The notes beneath the pieces were generated by a model. That model searched no databases. It was not told the DNA's origin and worked only from the letters and a program-made list of their open reading frames with translations. This document shows positions 57,149 through 64,000 of a DNA stretch of 64,000 nt, in pieces. This DNA comes from Pycnococcus provasolii (lineage: Eukaryota > Chlorophyta > Pseudoscourfieldiophyceae > Pseudoscourfieldiales > Pycnococcaceae), in the NCBI GenBank assembly GCA_938743325.2, contig OW568869.1, positions 62,001 to 126,000 of the forward strand, given 5' to 3'. The stretch's first letter is position 1, and every line of letters begins with the position of its first letter. Both the position numbers and the translations under genes were made by a program.

Positions 57149-58240
57149 ATGGCTGCTGGTGGTGGTGGTGACTACGCCTCCGCCTCATCCCTTCATGATG
57201 ATGACTCCTCTCATTCCGACTCCATGGATAGCGGTAGTTCAGGCAGTGGTGAATCATTCGAAGTCACGTTAGACGCTCACGGACGCATCGCGGGAGCATT
57301 CACATCCAAACTCAACTTCAATACGAGAGTGCTCTTCTTCGCTCCAAAAAACGCATCATCACTAAAACCTTATTTAAACGCCCTCGTCTCCGACGCCTCA
57401 AAAACATTCGTACAAGAGTCCTTCTGGCTGCCTGCTAACCTTAAGCCGAGGTGCGCGCTCGAGGCGATCGCTAAGGAAATATACACGTTTCACACCAAAG
57501 ACGCCAGAGACGACATAGATACGGCGGCGTCAGGCGCAGAGTGGTGGGTGCAACTGCGAACCGTCGGGGAAAAGAAGGAAACGATATCCTTCCACTTTGA
57601 CAAAGACGAAGAGCTCGTTGACACGCACGGAATCAACGTTCACCCGCACATAAGCACTGTCACGTACCTAACAAGTCGTGGTGCTCCCACCACAATTCTA
57701 GAAACGACGGCGGGCTTCTCCTACGAAGACGACATTTCAGCAAGCACCGTCACGCGTGGAACGCTCAGCACACCTGTTGCGGGAAAACACCTCGCATTCG
57801 ACGGACGCTATCTGCACGGCGCGCCGAGCAACCTCACGCCCGACGAAGACGAATGTGAGCTGAGGTGCACTCTGCTCGTTAACATCTGGCTCAACTTTAA
57901 ACCGACTGGCATTGAAATCTTTCCACAGGAAGAAATCGACGCACTTGCCGCACCAAGCGCCGTCGCAGACTTGCACCTGCATGACAACGGCGATGTCGCA
58001 CGTCGGCTCACCCTAGGACGGCAGGGCGGTGGCAGGCACTCTTATCACGTGCACGAGTACCCATTCGGACCAACGGGGGTCGAGCATCTTCTTCGCGTTC
58101 CGCTTCCGTCGCTAGAAAGCAAGCAGCACCATGCATCGCAGGGATGGACGACGTTGGATCTTCGCTTCGCACGCGAGTGTGTCGCATCCGTGCAGCCTAA
58201 CAAACCGCAGGCAAGCGGCAAGCGAAGGCGAACGCCGTGA
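57149..58240 (+). CDS. 2-oxoglutarate/Fe(II) oxygenase-like protein (363 aa)
   Basis: ATG at 57149. The leader is Gly/Ser/Asp-rich. The beta-helix core carries H149-F-D151 in ISFHFDKDE and distal H223 in GRYLHGAPSN, with Arg candidates in ELRCTLLVNIW shortly after. The strands HPHISTVTYLTSRGAPTTIL and HLAFDGRY are also typical of the fold. It shows similarity in style to algal and protist oxygenases of unknown substrate, and is not clearly PhyH or prolyl-4-hydroxylase type. A C-terminal extension of about 70 residues ends KRRRTP. TGTAA lies at 58254-58258. It is the fourth protein in the window with this fold. Confidence 0.75.
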   Translation: MAAGGGGDYASASSLHDDDSSHSDSMDSGSSGSGESFEVTLDAHGRIAGAFTSKLNFNTRVLFFAPKNASSLKPYLNALVSDASKTFVQESFWLPANLKPRCALEAIAKEIYTFHTKDARDDIDTAASGAEWWVQLRTVGEKKETISFHFDKDEELVDTHGINVHPHISTVTYLTSRGAPTTILETTAGFSYEDDISASTVTRGTLSTPVAGKHLAFDGRYLHGAPSNLTPDEDECELRCTLLVNIWLNFKPTGIEIFPQEEIDALAAPSAVADLHLHDNGDVARRLTLGRQGGGRHSYHVHEYPFGPTGVEHLLRVPLPSLESKQHHASQGWTTLDLRFARECVASVQPNKPQASGKRRRTP

Positions 58241-58296
58241 CTTTTGTAGAAACTGTAAAAAAAAAAAGGTACTGTATTGATAAAGAATTCACAAAA

Positions 58297-58746
58297 TCAC
58301 CCGCCGTTTGTGATTCGTGGAATGCCAATCGCGAAGCTGCTTCCATTCAGAGTTCCATTCCGAGCATCGGCTGGCAGCATAACTGGAAGCGATGCATCTT
58401 CCGATGTGGATTTGTTTGCGAGCGCCTCAACCATGATCACACGTACCTTCGTAAGCGTGTTGACCAGCAGCCCTTCAACAAGCTCAGATCTGTTTGCTGC
58501 CGTTGTCGTTGTTGTGGTAGTTGACGTGGTGTCCACTACCACGATCGATACGAGTTTTGCTGTACCATTTGGATCGACGAATCCTCTGCGTCCTTCCCCA
58601 CCGTCGTCGTCATTTAATTCATATGCTCGGATTGCGCGCTGATTGGCGCCATTATCGTCGTCGTCGTCGTCGTCGTAGTCGTAGCCACTACAGTGCCGAA
58701 AGCAGAACAGCAGCAGAAGTAGAAGAATCCAGCGCTTTGACGCCAT
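58297..58746 (-). CDS. Small secreted acidic protein, unknown (149 aa)
   Basis: ATG at 58746. A clear signal peptide (WILLLLLLFCFRHCSG, about residues 5-20) is followed by YDYDDDDDDD and then a Thr-rich stretch (TTSTTTTTTTAANRS). Several N-x-S/T sites (NGT, NRS, NKS, NGT, NGS) suggest glycosylation. No Cys pairs in the mature part and no known domain. The gene lies between two genes and ends 57 bp from the convergent oxygenase gene. Confidence 0.6.
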   Translation of the reverse strand: MASKRWILLLLLLFCFRHCSGYDYDDDDDDDNGANQRAIRAYELNDDDGGEGRRGFVDPNGTAKLVSIVVVDTTSTTTTTTTAANRSELVEGLLVNTLTKVRVIMVEALANKSTSEDASLPVMLPADARNGTLNGSSFAIGIPRITNGG

Positions 58747-58891
58747 TCAAATGATTTGTAAATGTACCTAGGTTGGTAGGAACGTTGCGGGGCATGGAAT
58801 TGATCTGGGGTTTTGCTGATCCCAGTAAAAACAAGAAGAACGAATTTTTTGACAATTTTTACTCGTGGCGCCGGGCCATCACTAGTCTACG

Positions 58892-60367
58892 CTATCGCCC
58901 CGCCTTCGCTCGCTCAGCCTCTTCCACCCGCATGCGCGCCAATTTCGCGCGCTCGCTTGGCCTGGCTGCCTGCGCAGCTTCTTGCCACGTCGCAAAGCCG
59001 GTGGGTATGCCGTTGTTCACCGCATTCACGTCACGCACGGCGAGGTTGAAGTGCCTCGTGAATTCCTCGTACAGCTCGTACTTGGCTCGCGTCCACGGAA
59101 CGTTGTCCTGCGTCGTGAACTTCGCGTCGTAAGGCGGCATGGCGGGGATCTCCACCATGCGAGCAGGCTCGTCGCCGTACTGGCCGTTGCCGTATTCACG
59201 CTTGTCCCATCCCCACACCTTCTTGCCGTCCACGTGAAGGAATCCTCCCCACGTGTAGTGAGCAAAGCACGCGTCGCCGAGCGCCTCGTCCGCGGGAGGC
59301 TGCACCATAAGCCTGTTGCGGGGCGGCACGAGCAAGTTGTGGCTGAGTCCCGCCTCGGCGCTTGCGATGCTGTACGCGTACATCTCGCGCACCCACCCAA
59401 GCTTCTCGCGCGCGGCGTCGTCGAGGTCAATGTCGCGCGTCTTCTGAACCCAGAGGGGCACCACCTTGGCGAGGTCGGAGGTGCGCAGGAGCTGTGGCGC
59501 ATTTCCCGTCTGAGGAACATCCTCGAGGCGGTACTTATCGTCGACGTGCCTTCGCACGACGTCGCGCACGGACTCGTGCGCGGGCACGATGTATCCGAAC
59601 GGGAATCCCATGGACGTCGCGGGCGGCAGGCTGCTGACGGTGAGCGGTTTCATGAAGAGGTAGTCCGTCTCGCCAACGAGCACGTACTCGTGCCTCTTTG
59701 CGTCGTCCGTCTCAAGCCACCTTGCAATGGCGTCTGCGCGATCGGCGACGGGGTAGCTGCACCACACGTCGCAGTCTGGCTGCAGCGGGTCGAAGCGCAC
59801 GGTTGGAATTTCCTGCATGAGTTCGTCGTCGCTCGTGCGGTGCAGGATCCGCGTGAACGCCGCGAGCGCGCTGTTCTCGGCCACCGCCTGCCTAAGAAAG
59901 GATCTGTACAGCACCCTCGTTTGCCAGTTCATGTACCTGTTCCCGTTGGACGTCACGACGAAGTGAACCGCCTTCTTCTTGGGACCGTCTTCCGAGGAAC
60001 GCCTTTGAGAGGAGGAGGAGGAGGAGGAGGAGGAGGAGGAGATCGCCTTCATGTTTAAGGCAGCCTCGGCGTCGGCCGCCGCCACCTTGCGAGCCGAGTC
60101 CTTGTCCGCCTCCCCCGCGTTGTGCAAGGCTGATGACGCGACGGATCCCGACGCGAACGGCTCGGCGTCTAGTCGGGACAGTTCGCGCTGCGAGAACCTT
60201 AAGGTGTTCGTTGAGTCTGCGTGCAGTCTTTGCAGGAGGAGCACGAGTATTGCGGCGAGCATGCCTAGTCCGAGCACGGTGGGCAGGGACATCCTCACAG
60301 TCTGGGATCCCATTCCCACCCCAGGAGCCCTGGAGAGGCCGCCATGTGGATGTGGGTACGGCGCCAT
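58892..60367 (-). CDS. HPAT: Hydroxyproline O-arabinosyltransferase (HPAT-like, 491 aa)
   Basis: I chose ATG 60367. A membrane anchor at about 26-50 (SLPTVLGLGMLAAILVLLLQ) makes a type II Golgi protein. The catalytic domain starts at about 130: HFVVTSNGNRYMNWQTRVLY, then FTRILHRTSDDELMQEIPTV, YVLVGETDYLFMKPLTVSSL, MGFPFGYIVPA, LGWVREMYAYSIASAEAGLS and HYTWGGFLHVDGKKVWGWDK. These are the GT95 family marks. HPATs add the first arabinose to hydroxyproline in extensins and peptide hormones. A Ser run (SSSSSSSSSSS) precedes the domain. The related peptidyl-serine galactosyltransferase is less likely. Single exon. Confidence 0.9.
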   Translation of the reverse strand: MAPYPHPHGGLSRAPGVGMGSQTVRMSLPTVLGLGMLAAILVLLLQRLHADSTNTLRFSQRELSRLDAEPFASGSVASSALHNAGEADKDSARKVAAADAEAALNMKAISSSSSSSSSSSQRRSSEDGPKKKAVHFVVTSNGNRYMNWQTRVLYRSFLRQAVAENSALAAFTRILHRTSDDELMQEIPTVRFDPLQPDCDVWCSYPVADRADAIARWLETDDAKRHEYVLVGETDYLFMKPLTVSSLPPATSMGFPFGYIVPAHESVRDVVRRHVDDKYRLEDVPQTGNAPQLLRTSDLAKVVPLWVQKTRDIDLDDAAREKLGWVREMYAYSIASAEAGLSHNLLVPPRNRLMVQPPADEALGDACFAHYTWGGFLHVDGKKVWGWDKREYGNGQYGDEPARMVEIPAMPPYDAKFTTQDNVPWTRAKYELYEEFTRHFNLAVRDVNAVNNGIPTGFATWQEAAQAARPSERAKLARMRVEEAERAKAGR

Positions 60368-60648
60368 GACCCTACCAAATAAGCCGAATAAGAAGCGCAC
60401 GGACCATTGGGACCGTGTCCACCCTATTAACCCCTAACCTGAACTAAGAACGGAGAGTTGAGTTAGAACTAGGGGTTTGCGAATCCCTCTGTGCCTACCA
60501 TCCTACCACTACAGACTGACCTCACAGGCTGATTCGATTCGATGCGCTCGCCCCACCACCCGTACCCTACATTCTTCGTCCTCCTTCGCACACCCGCGGG
60601 GAGACGGAACGGAACGCGTTTTCATCCACAGAGAGAGCAGCTGGCTGA

Positions 60649-61302
60649 ATGGCGGCAGCAGCTCATGGCGCGCGCGCTCTTGCCGCACGGGCGTCTACGT
60701 TTGTATCTGTTGGTGCCACCTTATTCGGAATCGCCGCCATGACCGGGGCGGTACGTACTACGATAGTACCCTTTTGGGTTTCTGGAGATGATTTCAGGAG
60801 ATGTGTGTGTGGGTGTGTGGGTGTGTGGGTTGGGTGGGTGGGTGGGAAGAACGGCATCGTTGGGTCCCTACAGGATGGTTGGCGTGGTTGTGTGTGTGTG
60901 TTGTGTTGTGCCTTGGTGTGTTGTGCTCGTCTCGTCAGTCTCTGCAGAGTTGATGACGCTTGGTTGCTGTACGATATTAGGGCACTGCAAACAAAGCCGG
61001 GAGGGGTGAAAATCTTTCTTTAGGAAAGTCGCGTTCACAGTCAACCACGCGCGTTGGACCTGGACGAGTCGTAGAGGGGGCACAGAGAACAGAACTGAGG
61101 TCGTTGGAAAAGAGGAAACAAAAGCCAGAAGCTCACAGACAAAAAAACTTATCACACACACACACACACACAGGGCATGGCTGTCGGAAGTGGAGTTGGT
61201 TTGGTGAGCCGGGAAATGCTGGGAATGAACGACGGAAGTGCGTCACAGCAAGACGGCAGCGTAAAAAATGTGAAGAGGTCGAGCTCTAAGTCGAGCCTCT
61301 GA
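60649..61302 (+). CDS. Small membrane protein, unknown (76 aa, two exons)
   Basis: Exons are 60649-60750 and 61174-61302, with donor GTACGT and acceptor CACACAG; phase 0 join. Exon 1 encodes MAAAAHGARALAARASTFVS then a hydrophobic helix (VGATLFGIAAMTGA). Exon 2 encodes a hydrophilic tail rich in Ser and Gly. The N-terminus lacks acidic residues, so mitochondrial import is possible. The 423-bp intron is rich in TG/GT and CA repeats. No family recognised. The splice-site match to the other introns here is the main support. Confidence 0.6.
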
Positions 61303-61437
61303 CGATAAAGCATATTGTAGGAATTTAGTAAATCTCTTATTTGTTTGACAAAAGAATCTTGAAAGAATGAAAAAGAAAGAATCAAGAATGGTGTGGTGTT
61401 GTTCTTTGAACTTGAAAATACGTTCTGTCAATCTGCA

Positions 61438-62526
61438 TCAGACGGACGGCACGCGAGCCTTGTGCACTTCAAGCGCGGGTGCCGCGTTCGCGCGCGAGCG
61501 CTCCATCTGCTCGTCAAATTCACCGAGACTCCACAGATACTGCCCACTCTTCGCACACGTGACGAGCGTGACGTTCGACTCGCCCATGCGCGACACGTCA
61601 TCCGCCCCGGAGAAAGGGCTGCTTCGCTCAATCAAATGCACGAGAGCTGCCGGCGGTATCGCGTTTTTCTTCAACCTGCGGCGCGCACGCCACTGCCTCA
61701 GTCCCACGCGATCAGCCTTCCCGCCATCCGCGAAAGGACCTCCATTTTGTCCTGGTATGTACACGGGCTCGAACAGCACGGGTATAGCCGCGCTCGCAGC
61801 CACCGCCTCAGGCAGAGGTCCGCTGTCGATGAGCCGGTGTCGTCCGCTTGCGTCAACGACGCCGCACGCAAATTCCACGGGAAGTTCCTCGAACGTCGCC
61901 GGCAGCACGACGCGGAGCCTCTCTACAACCCGGCTCATGGACAAGGCGCCTTTCCACGGCACGCCAGGTTCGAGCAGCTGGATAGGAGCGACGCGAGACA
62001 GTTCTGCAGCCACCTCGTGCGGCGCGTACCCTGCGGCGTACAACGATCCGCTGAGCGCACCGGCGGACGTTCCCATGACGCCTCTCACGTCTAAGCCCGC
62101 ATCTTCGACCGCCTGGAGGAATCCTGCGTGGTTGGCAAAGGCGAGGAAGCCGCTGCTGAGCACGACGTCGAACGCCCCATGCTTTTGTTTGACTGGACGG
62201 TTTGCTGGTGCAGACGCGACGTTGTGCTGCTGCTGCTGCTGCTGTTGCTGCTGCTGGTCGTCGTCGTCGTCCATCCACGAGTCTGCGTTAACCGCCGCGG
62301 CGCACGTCGCTGCTGATGCTTTCCTTTTGTGTGTCCCTCCATCTCTCTCGTCGCCAGGTAGACTCGTAAGCGTAAGCTGTGTCTGGTTCCTCAGGTGCGT
62401 AAGAATCGGCGCATTTGTCATGCGTTGTTTTCCCACGCATGGCGTCGCATAGAATGAATCCCTAACATGACGTGATGAGCAACAAGCTCCTGAGGAAGAA
62501 CCATAAGAGATAGAACGAAGACCCAT
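61438..62526 (-). CDS. Patatin-like phospholipase (362 aa)
   Basis: I chose ATG 62526. The first 100 residues are of mixed composition with a Gln run of about ten (DDDDDQQQQQ) and might include a targeting signal. The patatin domain starts at about 115. The oxyanion region reads SSGFLAFANHAG instead of the usual Gly-rich GGG(A/V)RG. Nucleophile Ser154 lies in GTSAG, and Asp267 in FADGG completes the Ser-Asp dyad. Bacterial-type one-domain patatins have this size. Members are acyl hydrolases acting on membrane lipids. The weak oxyanion motif is unusual but seen in some family members. Confidence 0.85.
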   Translation of the reverse strand: MGLRSISYGSSSGACCSSRHVRDSFYATPCVGKQRMTNAPILTHLRNQTQLTLTSLPGDERDGGTHKRKASAATCAAAVNADSWMDDDDDQQQQQQQQQQHNVASAPANRPVKQKHGAFDVVLSSGFLAFANHAGFLQAVEDAGLDVRGVMGTSAGALSGSLYAAGYAPHEVAAELSRVAPIQLLEPGVPWKGALSMSRVVERLRVVLPATFEELPVEFACGVVDASGRHRLIDSGPLPEAVAASAAIPVLFEPVYIPGQNGGPFADGGKADRVGLRQWRARRRLKKNAIPPAALVHLIERSSPFSGADDVSRMGESNVTLVTCAKSGQYLWSLGEFDEQMERSRANAAPALEVHKARVPSV

Positions 62527-63010
62527 GATGACAAACAAAGCCAAGGAGACACAGCTAACAAGGCAAAGCAATATCACCTAATAAGTCAAGCCAAGGTGCC
62601 GACGCTGTTAAGACGCCAGTGAAACTGGTTGCGCCTAATGGAATGGAACGGGCGTCGGAAGGGCACCAGCGTGTGACGCCTGTGAACGGCGGGGAATAAA
62701 CGCGTCTTCGGAATCTCACTGTGTCGGAAGAGAAACTTCGGAGCCTGGAGAGTTCAGATTTCTTCCTAACCCAATAAACCCACTCGTTTTGTTCCAATAT
62801 GGAGGGATCCCCCCCATGCGTAGTACTTACAAATACAGTGCACCAATATTCAGTTTTAGGGGTTAGGGTTAGGCACCGCTTTTTCGTGTTGGGGGGCGCG
62901 CTCAGGGGTTGGGGTTAGGGTTAGGGGGGGGCTTGTTGTCGGCCGATCGCTGCGCTGCGTTGGTGCGAACGAAGTGCGCATCATCCACGCACGCACGCAC
63001 GACAGTTATC
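62527..63010. other. Divergent intergenic region with two TTAGGG tracts
   Basis: No supported gene. TTAGGG-type tracts lie at 62855-62873 and 62908-62927, the second 84 bp before the next start. Confidence 0.6.
62855..62927 (+). promoter_or_regulatory. Two TTAGGG-like tracts upstream of a gene
   Basis: GGGGTTAGGGTTAGG at about 62859-62873 and GGGGTTAGGGTTAGGG at about 62911-62926, reading TTAGGG on the gene strand. Confidence 0.65.
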
Positions 63011-64000
63011 ATGTTCGCACCACCTGCAATAGGCGGAGGAGTGCACCCACTCAAAGGCGTCGCGGGACTGCACGGCCGGCCGTCGCGGTCAGCCATGAAC
63101 GCACAAGTCTCGCGAGACGCACGCACGGCGTCTATGCTCCTAAACGAGTGTCTCACAGCCTTAACAAGGCTCGTACTCCTCGCCATGGCCGTCGTTGCCA
63201 CCGCCTTTCTCGTCTACAGAGCAGCGACGGCCGCAACCAACTGGAGCTCGTGGAACATGCAGACGATTCACCCGAAGGCGGCAGCCACACCGAAAGGACA
63301 CCCGAGACTCGTGGGAACGATGGACGCAGACAGCCTCGACCTCGGCTTGCCTGCTCACCTCGTCGCGGCGGAAGAGACGCCTCCGCTTTCCAAAATAGCA
63401 CCCAAAGGTGCGATCGGGTCAGCGGCAACGAACTTTGGGGGTGTCGACGTCGGACCTGAGGCGGTGCCTTTCGCACCGCCTCCTCCCACCGACGCGGCGC
63501 AGGGAAAGTGGTGGAGCTTCCTCTGGCCGTTCGGGAAAAAAGGCCAAAACGGCTTCGGGCGGAAAGAGGGTGCAAGGCACACGCGCGTCGTGTACGCGTC
63601 AGTGCTCGCGACGCCCGGCGTCGATTTGTGGCCATTCCGAGGGTACGCGACGAGGCCGGAGCTGTCGCACGTGGGCATGGATGCAGCGTTCGAGCTCGGC
63701 AGGAAGCTGCGGCAGAGGTACGTTGACAGCCTGCACCTCATCCCTCGCCACCACAAGCCCGACGATACGCCCAACCCACTGCTTGCCACAAGCCTCGATG
63801 ACACGCGCGCCTACGATACCATGCAGCTGCTGCTTCTCGGCCTGTACCCGGACGACGTTGCGCTGAACGCCGCGCGCACCACCAAGGACTGCCGAGGATG
63901 CCGGCCTCCGCGGAGAAGCATGCCGTTCGACGTGCCGCTTGCCATGTCGCTCGACATCGCGGGCGGTTCTGTCGCTCTCAACGCGTCGAAGTACGACCGT
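63011..64000 (+). CDS. Membrane-anchored histidine-phosphatase-like protein, partial at the window edge
   Basis: ATG at 63011; 330 residues are visible and the frame is still open at the end. A membrane anchor lies at about 50-72 (LTRLVLLAMAVVATAFLVYR). From about 195 the sequence follows the histidine acid phosphatase pattern: RPELSHVGMDAAFELGRKLR then QRY, and SLDDTRAYDTMQLLLLGLYP. The strand that should end in the catalytic RHG motif reads VVYASVLATPGVDLW, so the motif and its His are missing. This suggests a pseudo-enzyme or a divergent active site. A second Cys pair (DCRGC) follows. The family's C-terminal His-Asp motif would lie beyond the window. Confidence 0.6.
   Translation, partial: MFAPPAIGGGVHPLKGVAGLHGRPSRSAMNAQVSRDARTASMLLNECLTALTRLVLLAMAVVATAFLVYRAATAATNWSSWNMQTIHPKAAATPKGHPRLVGTMDADSLDLGLPAHLVAAEETPPLSKIAPKGAIGSAATNFGGVDVGPEAVPFAPPPPTDAAQGKWWSFLWPFGKKGQNGFGRKEGARHTRVVYASVLATPGVDLWPFRGYATRPELSHVGMDAAFELGRKLRQRYVDSLHLIPRHHKPDDTPNPLLATSLDDTRAYDTMQLLLLGLYPDDVALNAARTTKDCRGCRPPRRSMPFDVPLAMSLDIAGGSVALNASKYDR

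Noticed and set aside
58982-60058. 358-aa plus-strand open frame
   Set aside because: Antisense shadow of the HPAT gene.

Overview
This window is nuclear DNA from a compact, GC-rich eukaryotic genome, most likely a green alga (Chlorophyta, prasinophyte-like). The evidence is as follows. Several products are plastid-type or plant-type: tryptophan synthase alpha with a transit-like leader, a DiT-type 2-oxoglutarate/malate translocator, a CDSP32-like double thioredoxin, a TRAF1/MUSE13-14-type MATH protein, and a hydroxyproline O-arabinosyltransferase. TGTAA, the usual chlorophyte polyadenylation signal, follows several stop codons. Introns are few, AT-richer than exons, and near the 5' ends. I cannot name the species. 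No rRNA, tRNA, CRISPR array or bacterial operon was seen.

Positions 17-4773 are a mobile-element block. The first element (25-3274) has almost identical inverted repeats of 203-205 bp and an 8-bp target duplication. It carries three open frames of unknown function. Thirty bases later a second element (3305-4771) has 27-bp inverted repeats flanked by TA and one frame of unknown function.

From about 5.1 kb to the right edge there are about 36 host genes, roughly one per 1.65 kb. They often form divergent pairs sharing a short promoter and convergent pairs ending 30-150 bp apart. In order: acyl-CoA dehydrogenase, a small membrane protein, cytosolic PheRS beta, INTS3, a TET/JBP-like oxygenase candidate, a weak short frame, a signal-peptide membrane protein, ATP synthase epsilon, tryptophan synthase alpha, a UTP5/WDR43-like protein, a DNAJC22-like protein, the dicarboxylate translocator, the TRAF1-like MATH protein, an ankyrin-zinc-oxygenase protein, LARP1, an unknown two-exon gene, a PLAC8-type protein, AP-3 sigma, a UIM/SIM-like protein, a plastid helicase-associated-domain protein, a flavin-reductase-like protein, an ankyrin-TIR protein, an SDR, a GT29 sialyltransferase-like protein, an HCNGP/SAP30BP protein, a SET-domain methyltransferase, a PhyH-like oxygenase, ferroportin, a KH-CCCH protein, the CDSP32-like protein, another 2OG oxygenase, a secreted acidic protein, the arabinosyltransferase, a 76-aa membrane protein, a patatin, and a partial histidine-phosphatase-like protein that runs off the right edge.

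The genes form no single pathway; this is an ordinary mixed nuclear neighbourhood. Two features recur. Short TTAGGG/CCCTAA tracts lie in many promoters. Four separate 2-oxoglutarate/Fe(II) oxygenase-like proteins occur within about 46 kb. The least explained pieces are the long-TIR element, the ankyrin-TIR protein, the ankyrin-zinc-oxygenase fusion, and the phosphatase-like protein that lacks the RHG motif.
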